Source: Blautia massiliensis (ex Durand et al. 2017)
GTDB taxonomy: Bacteria > Bacillota > Clostridia > Lachnospirales > Lachnospiraceae
DNA: 64,000 bases
Assembly (NCBI RefSeq): GCF_001487165.1
Contig: NZ_LN913006.1
Coordinates: forward strand, 2,174,096 to 2,238,095
Direction: 5' to 3'
A model generated the notes under the pieces. It worked only from the letters and a program-made list of their open reading frames with translations. It searched no databases and was not told where the DNA came from. Below are positions 35,096-43,603 of the stretch, in pieces. The position numbers and the translations under genes are program-made. Within the stretch, counting starts at the first letter, position 1. Every line of letters begins with the position of its first letter.

Positions 35096-35719
35096 ATGGA
35101 TCCGAATACCTTTCCCACCAAGGGAAATCTCATACTTGCAAAAAACTCTCTGGCTCTTTCCAAACAGGGCTATGAGCTTATGGACAAAAAGCGTAATATC
35201 CTGATCCGTGAAATGATGGAGCTGATCGATCAGGCAAAGGATATCCAGTCACAGATCGATGAGACCTTCCGTACCGCTTATGCGGCTCTTCAGAAGGCAA
35301 ATATGGAAATTGGAATCGCTTTCGTAGACCAGATCTCTCATACCGTTCCTGTGGAAGATTCCATCCGAATCAAAACCAGGAGCGTCATGGGAACCGAGAT
35401 CCCTCTTGTGGAATATGACAAAAAAGCAGGCAACACGCCGACCTACGCCTACTACAGCACCAAGCTGTCCCTGGACGAGGCCAAGGCAGCCTTCGAGCGT
35501 GTAAAGGAGCTGTCCATCCAGCTCTCCATGATCGAAAACGCCGCCATCCGTCTTGCCACCAACATCAAAAAAACCCAGAAGCGTGCCAATGCGCTGAAAA
35601 ACATCACCATCCCCAGATACGAAACTCTCACCCGAGATATCACCAATGCTCTGGAAGAAAAAGAGCGTGAAGAGTTTACACGTCTGAAGGTGATCAAACG
35701 TATGAAACAAAATAGTTAA
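35096..35719 (+). CDS. ntpD: V-type ATPase central-shaft subunit D
   Basis: A 207-residue subunit forming the long antiparallel coiled coil of the rotor shaft. The start (FPTKGNLILAKNSLALSKQGYELMDKKRNIL) and the C-terminal IKKTQKRANALKNITIPRY are family hallmarks. It starts 12 bases after ntpB and is the last gene; a strong terminator follows two bases after the stop. Confidence 0.96.
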   Translation: MDPNTFPTKGNLILAKNSLALSKQGYELMDKKRNILIREMMELIDQAKDIQSQIDETFRTAYAALQKANMEIGIAFVDQISHTVPVEDSIRIKTRSVMGTEIPLVEYDKKAGNTPTYAYYSTKLSLDEAKAAFERVKELSIQLSMIENAAIRLATNIKKTQKRANALKNITIPRYETLTRDITNALEEKEREEFTRLKVIKRMKQNS

Positions 35720-35720
35720 A

Positions 35721-35762
35721 AAAATCCTCCGCAGATCTTTCCGGTTCTGCGGAGGATTTTTT
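35721..35762 (+). terminator. Terminator of the V-ATPase operon
   Basis: A perfect 14-bp stem (35721-35734 / 35747-35760, AAAATCCTCCGCAG and its complement) with a 12-base loop and a T-rich end. Confidence 0.93.
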
Positions 35763-35764
35763 GG

Positions 35765-36198
35765 TTATCCACATTTATCCACACCTGAAAATGACTTTTC
35801 AACACCTTGCAGTGATCGTTTTAACTGGGCACTGTTCTTTTTTATCCTCATTTCCATACATCCGATAGTCCCCCTTTTAAATAGATTAGTTTTTCAAGAA
35901 TTTACTCATTATTATCTGATTATTTATTTTTATTCTTTTGTATTATGTCTTTTTTGCAATAAATTTTATGATATTTAGAATTTAAAAATGTCAATAGTTT
36001 TAAAAACTTTTTTCCCATTTTTTACAATTTTATCATTTTACACAAAACATATGTTTAAATTTATTTATGTAAATCAGGTCATCCACATGGTTATCCTTGT
36101 GGATAATGTGGATAAATTTGTGCATAACTTGATTATTGGCGGATTTGCGGATTTTTGTCATGTGGAAAACTTTTTGGAAAGTTTTTCACTTATCCACC
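35765..36198. other. Cluster of DnaA boxes around an AT-rich core
   Basis: Six exact matches to TTWTNCACA: TTATCCACA at 35765-35773 and 35775-35783 (plus strand, 10 bases apart), and on the minus strand at 36098-36106, 36107-36115, 36119-36127 (TTATGCACA) and 36161-36169 (TTTTCCACA). Near matches are at 36079-36087 and 36190-36198. Between the two groups, about 35870-36075, lies a very AT-rich block. The layout looks like a replication origin or a DnaA-binding locus; neighbouring dnaA/dnaN are absent. Confidence 0.7.
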
Positions 36199-36355
36199 AT
36201 GGTTCGACAAGTTTTGTGCATATTGCCAGAACGACCTTTTCAGGGCTGATATTGCCCGTATCCGCACGCACCTGTCTAATGTTGCCAATCCTCTCCGATT
36301 TTATATCAAGCCTTTCTTTTTGCAGCTTTTTATGGTGTTTCTCCTGCGTGCGGTC

Positions 36356-36384
36356 TTGACATCAGCACTGTTTTTTGTTAATGT
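36356..36384 (+). promoter_or_regulatory. Promoter upstream of the MATE gene
   Basis: A perfect TTGACA (36356-36361), 17-base spacer and TAATGT (36379-36384) would start transcription near 36391, about 160 bases before the MATE start codon. Confidence 0.6.
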
Positions 36385-36431
36385 GAAAACACTAAAACAA
36401 CGTGTGGATTTTTCAGTTTTGAACTTTTTTC

Positions 36432-36476
36432 GCCACACAATCTGTCCGATTCGAGAAGACAGATTGTGTGGCTTTT
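36432..36476 (+). terminator. Terminator or attenuator in the MATE leader
   Basis: A perfect 15-bp stem (36432-36446 / 36458-36472, GCCACACAATCTGTC and its complement) ends in TTTTATT. It lies between the promoter and the MATE gene. GTGTGG near 36401-36408 could pair with the left arm as an antiterminator, so control by attenuation is possible. Confidence 0.65.
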
Positions 36477-36549
36477 ATTATGCACAAAAAACACGCTCTG
36501 TTTTCCGCACCTGATATTCTTACGATTCTGATATAAAGGGGGATTTTTC

Positions 36550-37881
36550 ATGAACAGCACATTTATGAAGGAAAAGCCTGTCGGCCCGCTGCTGGCATCC
36601 ATGGCGCTGCCTATGGTCTTTTCCATGCTTGTAAACTCACTATACAACATTGTGGACAGCTTCTTCGTGGCACAGATCAGCGAGCAGGCCATGACCGCCC
36701 TGTCCCTTGTCTATCCGGTCCAGAACATGATCAACGCCGTTGCCATTGGCTTCGGGATCGGAATCAACGCCAGAGTTTCCTATCACCTTGGCGCAGGGGA
36801 CAAAAAAATGGCAGACACTGCCGCAACCCACGGATTTTTTCTGTCTGTGATCCACGGGATCCTGATGACTGTGATCAGCATCGCTGTTATGCCCGTATTC
36901 CTTCAGATGTACACCCAGGATGAAACAGTGATCCGAATGGGGCTGGAGTATTCTACCATCGTTTTCCTGTTTTCCACAGTAATTGCCATCAGCCTTTTCT
37001 TCGAAAAACTTTTCCAGGCTGTAGGACGGATGAAAGTATCCATGCTCGCCCTGCTTGTGGGATGTATCAGCAACATCATCCTGGACCCGTTCCTGATCTG
37101 GGGAATCGGCTTTTTCCCGAAGCTGGGTATCCGGGGCGCAGCTCTGGCTACTGGCATCGGCCAGGTGCTCACCATTGCGGTCTATATGGTCTTTTATACC
37201 CTGAAGCCTATTCCTGTACGTGTAACACCCAAAGCCCTGAAAACAAGCAAAGTAACGGATCTGAGCCTGTATGCCATCGGTGTTCCCGCGATCCTGAACC
37301 TTGCACTGCCATCGTTTCTGATCTCTTTTCTGAACTCCGTGCTGGCCGCTTACTCGGACAGCTATGTGGTGATCCTTGGCATTTATTACAAACTGCAGAC
37401 CTTCCTGTATCTCCCGGCCAACGGAATCATCCAGGGAATGCGCCCGCTGATCGGTTATAACTTCGGTGCCCGTGAGATGAAGCGTGTGAAAAAAATCTTC
37501 CGGCTCACCCTGGAATCCAGCTGTGTGATCATGCTCTTTGGAACCGTTATCTGCCTCCTGGCATCCGGACAGCTTATGGGACTTTTCACAACTACCCCGG
37601 AAACCATTGTCGCTGGCTCCAGAGCACTGAAGATCATCAGCGCCGGCTTTCTTGTTTCTGCTGTATCCGTTACCACTTCCGGTGCCATGGAAGGCCTTGG
37701 AAAAGGCACGCAGTCCCTTGTAATTTCCCTTTTCCGCTATGTGGTCGTTATCATGCCCACCGCATATCTTCTGTCCCATTTTATGGGTCCTGATGGCGTA
37801 TGGAACGCATTCTGGATCACAGAGGTGTTTACAGCCATCGTTTCTGTCATGATTTATCACAAAACGTTGAAAAAAGCCTGA
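36550..37881 (+). CDS. MATE-family multidrug/sodium antiporter
   Basis: A 443-residue membrane protein with about twelve hydrophobic segments and internal two-fold likeness, typical of MATE exporters, which push cationic drugs or metabolites out in exchange for Na+ or H+. Conserved pieces include NIVDSFFVAQI near the start and the GIIQGMRPLIGYNFGA stretch. A weak ribosome site (AAAGGGGG) stands before ATG 36550. It is a single gene ending at a bidirectional terminator. Substrate unknown. Confidence 0.92.
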   Translation: MNSTFMKEKPVGPLLASMALPMVFSMLVNSLYNIVDSFFVAQISEQAMTALSLVYPVQNMINAVAIGFGIGINARVSYHLGAGDKKMADTAATHGFFLSVIHGILMTVISIAVMPVFLQMYTQDETVIRMGLEYSTIVFLFSTVIAISLFFEKLFQAVGRMKVSMLALLVGCISNIILDPFLIWGIGFFPKLGIRGAALATGIGQVLTIAVYMVFYTLKPIPVRVTPKALKTSKVTDLSLYAIGVPAILNLALPSFLISFLNSVLAAYSDSYVVILGIYYKLQTFLYLPANGIIQGMRPLIGYNFGAREMKRVKKIFRLTLESSCVIMLFGTVICLLASGQLMGLFTTTPETIVAGSRALKIISAGFLVSAVSVTTSGAMEGLGKGTQSLVISLFRYVVVIMPTAYLLSHFMGPDGVWNAFWITEVFTAIVSVMIYHKTLKKA

Positions 37882-37946
37882 GAATGCAAATGTCCGGCCC
37901 ACCGGCCTGTTTGCAGCCACCTGCAGGTTTACGTCCCGAAAGCACA

Positions 37947-38010
37947 AAAAGCTTCGATCCACTCTCTGAGCACATCGCTCATCGATGAGAGTTAGATCGA
38001 AGCTTTCTTT
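37947..38010. terminator. Bidirectional terminator between MATE and nagB
   Basis: AAAGCTTCGATC pairs with GATCGAAGCTTT, and the stem continues with CTCTC / GAGAG, giving a long hairpin flanked by A's on the left and T's on the right. It serves the two convergent genes. Confidence 0.82.
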
Positions 38011-38118
38011 ATTAACCAAATCAGGAAAATCCCATGAGTGATCCCTGATATCCTCTTGACTCAAACGGATATCCGTGATCTGCGTTCATTTAATTCGCGG
38101 AAATTTCCTCTGTATCTC

Positions 38119-38862
38119 TTACAGCAGTCCTTTCTCACGGATCAGCTTTAAAGCGCCTTCATCGGCCACTACCGTCACATCCGGGTGAAGCTGCAGGATA
38201 GATGCCGGCACGTTGGGCGTGATCGGTCCGTAGAGAGATTTGTAAAGGGCATCTGCCTTTGCCTCTCCGGTAGCGACCAGAAGGATTTTCTTTGCAGTCA
38301 TGATGTTTTTGATACCCATGGTATATGCCTGCTTCGGCACATCATCCATAGTCTCAAAGAATCTTGCATTTGCCTTGATGGTGCTCTCCGTAAGGTCTAC
38401 GCAGTGAGTCTCCTTCTCAAATGCTGCACCCGGCTCGTTGAAGCCGATGTGACCGTTTCCGCCGATTCCAAGCAGCTGCATATCGATACCACCCACGCTG
38501 CGGATGATCTCATTGTAATCCGCGCAGGCTTTCTCACTGTCCTCTTCCAGTCCGTTTGGCACATAGGTTCTTGCCTTATCGATATTTACATGGTCAAACA
38601 GATTTGTGTTCATAAAATAACGATAGCTCTGATCGTTATCTCCGGAAAGTCCTTTGTATTCATCAAGATTTACGGATGTGATCTGCGAAAAGTCCAGATC
38701 TCCTTTTTTGTACCACTCGATCAGCTGCTTGTACATTCCCACCGGTGTGGAGCCTGTAGCAAGTCCAAGAACAGCATTTGGCTTCATGATGATCTGTGCA
38801 GACATGATGTTTGCTGCTTTTCTGCTTACGTCATAGTAATCTTTTCCTGTATAAATGATCAT
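38119..38862 (-). CDS. nagB: Glucosamine-6-phosphate deaminase
   Basis: A 247-residue enzyme turning glucosamine-6-phosphate into fructose-6-phosphate and ammonia. Family motifs: GLATGSTPVGMY, TSVNLDEYKGL and the catalytic-region GIGGNGHIGFNEPG. ATG 38862 is chosen, with AGGAGA upstream and the usual start MIIYTGKDYYDVS. It lies 103 bases after the GH29/ABC operon on the same strand and may be its last gene, linking GlcNAc-containing substrates to glycolysis. Confidence 0.96.
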   Translation of the reverse strand: MIIYTGKDYYDVSRKAANIMSAQIIMKPNAVLGLATGSTPVGMYKQLIEWYKKGDLDFSQITSVNLDEYKGLSGDNDQSYRYFMNTNLFDHVNIDKARTYVPNGLEEDSEKACADYNEIIRSVGGIDMQLLGIGGNGHIGFNEPGAAFEKETHCVDLTESTIKANARFFETMDDVPKQAYTMGIKNIMTAKKILLVATGEAKADALYKSLYGPITPNVPASILQLHPDVTVVADEGALKLIREKGLL

Positions 38863-38965
38863 AATCTTTTCCCTTCTCCTTATGGTAAAAAAGAACAACC
38901 GGATAACTAAGATTCACATATCTCCTGCTTTTCCTGTTGTTCTTTTTTATTATTGATTCGTTTTT

Positions 38966-40276
38966 TTACTCAGCCATCTCTACTTCGAGAACATAGTCTA
39001 CCGGGTCAGGAAGTACCGGGTCAGGTCCCAGATCAACGAATGCGATATCCGGGTAATCGCTGTGCATCCATGCATTGGAGATCGGCACCTCATGTCCGTC
39101 ATCCAGCGCACGCACCTTCACGATCTTATCCTTATCAAATCCCAGAAGCGGAAGTGGTCCCAGTGTATTCTCATAAATATGCACATAGTATTTGTTTCCG
39201 TTTCTGGTGATACGTCCGTAATCCGGCTTCGGAATGTTTTCAGCCGGTACACAGCCGTAGATACTGTCATGATTCTTATCCATCCAGCGACCGATCTCAG
39301 CTAGGATCGCAGAAGATTCCTTCGGGAATTTACCTTTGGCATCCGGTCCTACGTTCAGGATCATATTTCCACCCTTGGAAACGCACTCTACCAGCTTCTT
39401 GATCAGCATGGAAGCCGGTTTGTAATAATGGTCGTTTGCACAGTATCCCCAGTTGTTGTTCATGGTGAAGCATGCTTCCCAGACCATCGGGTTGCCTTCC
39501 TTATCGCAGATTCCTTCCGGCGGGATAATCTGCTCAGGGCTTACGAAATCGCCATGGTACGGTGTCGGATCACACTCATACAGGGATCCTCTTCCCTCTC
39601 CGCTGGCTTCCAGACGGTTATCGATGATAACCTGCGGCTGTAAGCTGCGCACCATGTTGATCAGCTTGGTTGCGCCCCATTTTTCCCCTCTCATATCGTC
39701 GTAGGAGAAATCAAACCAGATGATATCGATCTGTCCGTAGTTTGTACAGATCTCTTCTACCTGATTATACAGATATTCTGTATAACGTGAGAAATCACGG
39801 TTCTCATTTCCGCACTCTTTGTGGTTTCTCATCGGATGGATACGATCTCCGTAATGCGGATAATCCGGATGATGCCAGTCAAGCAGTGTGAAATAGATTC
39901 CAACCTTAAGGCCTTCCTCACGAAGTGCCTCTACATACTCCTTGATCAGGTCTCTTCCTGCCGGTGTGTTTGTTACCTTGTAATCTGTGTATTTACTGTC
40001 AAATAAGCAGAAGCCGTCGTGATGTTTTGCTGTCAGGACTACATATTTCATACCTGCAGCCTTGGCCTCTTTTGCCCACTGCTTCGGGTTGTAGTCTCTT
40101 GCATCAAATTCTTTCATAAACGGAAGATATTCTTCCTCAGGTATTTCCTCTACGCTTCGTACCCACTCGCCTCTTGCAGGGATAGAATATAATCCCCAGT
40201 GGATAAACATTCCAAAACGGGCATCCTGGTACCACTCCATACGTTTTTCATATTCTTTTCTGTCAAACTGATACAT
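38966..40276 (-). CDS. GH29 alpha-L-fucosidase, cytosolic
   Basis: A 436-residue glycoside hydrolase releasing L-fucose. The GH29 core shows HWGLYS (26-31), TAKHHDGF (82-89) and the probable nucleophile Asp189 in IIWFDFSYD. There is no signal peptide, so it acts on imported fucosides. It is the last gene of the ABC operon, 30 bases after the permease. AGGAGG precedes ATG 40276. Linkage choice (1,2; 1,3/4; 1,6) cannot be read. Confidence 0.92.
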   Translation of the reverse strand: MYQFDRKEYEKRMEWYQDARFGMFIHWGLYSIPARGEWVRSVEEIPEEEYLPFMKEFDARDYNPKQWAKEAKAAGMKYVVLTAKHHDGFCLFDSKYTDYKVTNTPAGRDLIKEYVEALREEGLKVGIYFTLLDWHHPDYPHYGDRIHPMRNHKECGNENRDFSRYTEYLYNQVEEICTNYGQIDIIWFDFSYDDMRGEKWGATKLINMVRSLQPQVIIDNRLEASGEGRGSLYECDPTPYHGDFVSPEQIIPPEGICDKEGNPMVWEACFTMNNNWGYCANDHYYKPASMLIKKLVECVSKGGNMILNVGPDAKGKFPKESSAILAEIGRWMDKNHDSIYGCVPAENIPKPDYGRITRNGNKYYVHIYENTLGPLPLLGFDKDKIVKVRALDDGHEVPISNAWMHSDYPDIAFVDLGPDPVLPDPVDYVLEVEMAE

Positions 40277-40306
40277 GATTTTTTCCTCCTGTTTAGATTA
40301 AAAGCA

Positions 40307-41152
40307 TCAGCCTTTGATAGCTCCGGAAAGCATACCTTTTTCAATCTGTTTATGGAACACGATGTAAATGATAAGCATCGGAATTACGGACATTACTACA
40401 TATGCAAACTGACTTCCGATCTCCTGTGTATGTGCAGAAGAGAAGTTCAGCATCGCACGTGAAACTGTGAAATATTTGGTATCTGTCATCAGGATCATGG
40501 AGAATACAAGTTCACTGTATCCATAGATGAATACGAAGATCGCCTCTGTTGCGATGATCGGCTTGCAAACAGGGAAAAGGATCTTCCACAGCAGCTGCCA
40601 GTTGTTACATCCATCAATGATCGCCGCCTCATCCAGGTTCCTGGAGATTCCATCCATGAATCCTGTATAAAGGAATATCGCCTGGGACATACCAAACGCA
40701 ACATAGATCAGGATCAGGAAGAACAGGTTGTTCTTTGCATTTAATGCTGTTGCAATGTTGTTGATCGGGATCAGTGTACAGTGAACCGGAACCATTACTC
40801 CGATCATGAAGAATACATATACCCATTTCAGGAATTTGTAATCTTTTCTTGATAAGATGTATGCTGCCATCATTCCGACTACAGTATTAAATACAGTTGT
40901 CAGAGTCGCTACAACCAGGGAGTTCTTGATGGTATTCAATGCATCCGCTGTTTTGTTTGCGCTGATATAGTTCTGGAACATAATCTTCTTAGGGAAGCTT
41001 AACAGGTTCAGGTAAATCTCTGAGTTTGTTTTGAAGGAAGCCATTACGGTCACTACTACCGGAAACAGTGTAACAACTGTCCACAGGATCGCGATAATGT
41101 ACAGCGCTATCTTTCCTCCATGCATTTTCTGTTTATTAGCTGTTTTTTCCAT
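40307..41152 (-). CDS. Carbohydrate ABC transporter permease (MalG type)
   Basis: A 281-residue CUT1 permease with six membrane segments and the EAA loop (MDGISRNLDEAAIIDGCNNWQ). With the other permease it forms the channel for sugar uptake; the ATPase is not in this operon and is probably a shared MsmK-type protein. It starts 20 bases after the MalF-type gene, and GGAGAAG precedes ATG 41152. Substrate is inferred from the flanking fucosidases. Confidence 0.93.
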   Translation of the reverse strand: MEKTANKQKMHGGKIALYIIAILWTVVTLFPVVVTVMASFKTNSEIYLNLLSFPKKIMFQNYISANKTADALNTIKNSLVVATLTTVFNTVVGMMAAYILSRKDYKFLKWVYVFFMIGVMVPVHCTLIPINNIATALNAKNNLFFLILIYVAFGMSQAIFLYTGFMDGISRNLDEAAIIDGCNNWQLLWKILFPVCKPIIATEAIFVFIYGYSELVFSMILMTDTKYFTVSRAMLNFSSAHTQEIGSQFAYVVMSVIPMLIIYIVFHKQIEKGMLSGAIKG

Positions 41153-41172
41153 ATCGTCTCTTCTCCTTCCGC

Positions 41173-42093
41173 CTACATTGCAAGATCTTTATCTTCACGG
41201 AACAAATGATTGGTCACAAGACTCAGCACAACACCCAGCACTAACAGAATAACGCCGTATGCACTGCTTCGTCCGAACAGCTTATAGGAGAATCCCTGTG
41301 TATAAAGCATGATTGAAGGTGTGGAGCTGATATCGTTCGGGCCTCCTCTTGTCATTGCCCAGATGATATCGAATACTTTCAGACATCCTGTAATACACAA
41401 AATAGAGAATACCTTGAAGGAGTTTTTCATCAGAGGAAGGATGATATAGCGGATCCTCTGCCATCCTGTAGCACCATCCAGCGCTGCAGCCTCATTTAAC
41501 TCATCAGGGATCGCCACCAGACCAGCTGCAAAGATCAGCATGTTATATCCGGCATACATCCATTCGTTTACCAGAACAACGATCCAGACGTTTACAGTCT
41601 TTATCGTCAGCACATCAGGGATCGTACCATGAAGGCCGAAAATATTTTCAATGGTATTAAAGATACCAAAGTTCGGATTTAACATAAATGTCCACATCAG
41701 GGCTACTGCTGTTGTTCCTAACATATTCGGAAGGAAGTAGCAGGTTCTGAAGAATCCGGTTCCCTTGATCTTTGCAGTTACCAGCATTGCGAGACCAAAT
41801 GAAAGCGGCATCAGGATAACGAAACCACCGATCATAAAGTACACACTGTTGAGCATTGCATTCCAGAACAGCTTATCTGAAAAAATCTTCTGATAGTTCT
41901 CAAGTCCTACCCATTGCTTTGCCGCACCAAACATACCGTTCCATTTACGGAATGATAAGCCTACGGTATCAAAAACAGGGTAGATGACAAAAATAACAGT
42001 TATTAAAATTGCCGGAAGAAGGAACGCTAAAGAAAGCGTAAGATCTTTTTTATCCAGCTTCTGTTTTACCTTTGGTACAGATTTACCTGCCAT
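41173..42093 (-). CDS. Carbohydrate ABC transporter permease (MalF type)
   Basis: A 306-residue CUT1 permease with six membrane segments and the EAA loop (VAIPDELNEAAALDGATGWQ). ATG 42093 follows CGGAGG; the upstream extension of the frame has no ribosome site and a non-permease sequence. Part of the fucosidase operon between the binding protein and the second permease. Confidence 0.93.
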   Translation of the reverse strand: MAGKSVPKVKQKLDKKDLTLSLAFLLPAILITVIFVIYPVFDTVGLSFRKWNGMFGAAKQWVGLENYQKIFSDKLFWNAMLNSVYFMIGGFVILMPLSFGLAMLVTAKIKGTGFFRTCYFLPNMLGTTAVALMWTFMLNPNFGIFNTIENIFGLHGTIPDVLTIKTVNVWIVVLVNEWMYAGYNMLIFAAGLVAIPDELNEAAALDGATGWQRIRYIILPLMKNSFKVFSILCITGCLKVFDIIWAMTRGGPNDISSTPSIMLYTQGFSYKLFGRSSAYGVILLVLGVVLSLVTNHLFREDKDLAM

Positions 42094-42183
42094 ATGTATA
42101 CCTCCGTAATAAACAAGGGGAAGCAGATGATGCTTCCCCCTGTTTCTCTTATCCACACATCATGCGTTCAGTCAAAATTCTCT

Positions 42184-43539
42184 TTATTCGTAAGCAGACA
42201 TTTTGTCAACGATATCGTCTCCAACTTCCTGTGCACTTGCGCCTGTCGCTAATGCCTGAAGAGAATTACGGATTGTATCCATAGCTGCTGTGTTGCTGTC
42301 ATATGTAGGAATCTCAAGTTTAGACTCTGTATTCTCAGCCATGATCGCATTTACATCGTCAAGCAGATAGTTACCTGTATCAATCGTAACCTTCTCAGCA
42401 TATGTTGTCGGGCTGGATTTGCACATTTCGTTGATGGAATCTACACTTGTAAGGTATTTGATGAATTTAACAGTTGCTGCGATTTCCTCATCGCTCTTGT
42501 TTAATGTAGTGATGTAGTATGTATCAGAACCGCCGCCCATCTCTACAGTCTTGTTTGCTTCGTCGATATAAGGAATTCTTGTAACACCGATCTTCTGAGC
42601 ATCGAAGAGAGTTGTATCGGAGTCATTCTGGAAGTTACCGCAGTTCCATGTTCCGTCAACTGTGAATGCAGCTTTTCCTGCCTCGAACATATTTCTCTCT
42701 GTGTTGAAGTCTGTGCTGAGGATTCCGTCTCCCCAGTATCCTGCATCAATCATATCTTTCATCTTCTGATAGATTGCAACCATCTTCTCGCCGTTGTAAG
42801 CCTCTTTGTCGCTTGCAAGATCATCTGCGATGCTTGTTCCGTAAGCTTTCAGAGCAAGAGCACTCATCAGATGCTCGAAGTGATAGTTATCTTTGTCAGA
42901 GTAGTTGAATGGCTGGATTCCTGCATCTTTTAATTTTGCGCAGGCATCAACAAGATCATCCCAGGACTCCGGAACATCTACGCCAACCTGATCAAGGTAA
43001 TCTTTGTTGTAGTAGAGACAGAGCTGATAAGCGGACCACGGAATACCATAGGTTCCTTCAATGCCGTCAAACTGTGTTGTCTCCCATGCAAAATCCTGAA
43101 CTCCCTCTTTCCATTCCGGATACTGTTCAAAGTATGGTGTCAGATCCAGTATATATCCTGCATCTACATACTCTCTTGTACGGCTTCCGCCATACTGAAG
43201 GAATGCGTTCGGTACATTACCGGAAGCGAAATCTGTTGTAAGCTTCTCTTCGTAATCAGACTCTGTAGAAATACTCTCATCTGTTACATGGATCTTTCCT
43301 TCGTTCTCTTTATTGAACTCTTCAAGTGCTTTGTAATACCATTTAGCCTGTCCGTCTGTATCAGATCCGTTGTTAAATCTGAATGCTACACGAAGCTCAA
43401 CGTTTTCAAAATCCATATTGTCTACATCGTAGTTTGTGTCACCCTTTGCAAATACGGCGCTTCCTGTTACGCCTACTGTTGACATTGCTGTTACACCGGC
43501 GAGACACAGTGTTGCAACTTTTTTCATTCGTTTCTTCAT
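42184..43539 (-). CDS. Extracellular sugar-binding protein of the ABC system
   Basis: A 451-residue solute-binding protein (family 1, MalE-like). The signal peptide runs MKKRMKKVATLCLAG to about AVFAKGD, with a probable signal peptidase I site after VFA. There is no lipobox Cys near the cleavage site, unlike most Gram-positive binding proteins, so anchoring is unclear. Conserved pieces: TYGIPWSAYQLCLYYNKD and KAAFTVDGTWN. GGAGG lies 8 bases before ATG 43539. Ligand probably a fucosylated oligosaccharide, from context. Confidence 0.91.
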   Translation of the reverse strand: MKKRMKKVATLCLAGVTAMSTVGVTGSAVFAKGDTNYDVDNMDFENVELRVAFRFNNGSDTDGQAKWYYKALEEFNKENEGKIHVTDESISTESDYEEKLTTDFASGNVPNAFLQYGGSRTREYVDAGYILDLTPYFEQYPEWKEGVQDFAWETTQFDGIEGTYGIPWSAYQLCLYYNKDYLDQVGVDVPESWDDLVDACAKLKDAGIQPFNYSDKDNYHFEHLMSALALKAYGTSIADDLASDKEAYNGEKMVAIYQKMKDMIDAGYWGDGILSTDFNTERNMFEAGKAAFTVDGTWNCGNFQNDSDTTLFDAQKIGVTRIPYIDEANKTVEMGGGSDTYYITTLNKSDEEIAATVKFIKYLTSVDSINEMCKSSPTTYAEKVTIDTGNYLLDDVNAIMAENTESKLEIPTYDSNTAAMDTIRNSLQALATGASAQEVGDDIVDKMSAYE

Positions 43540-43603
43540 GAATAAATCCTCCCTTAATATGATTTTTTATTATATAGTTTTCCCCTTGATGTTCATAAAT
43601 TGA

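Noticed and set aside
35765-36198. Firm call of the chromosomal replication origin
   Set aside because: DnaA boxes alone do not prove it; dnaA, dnaN and rpmH are missing and gene directions on both sides do not fit a divergent origin.
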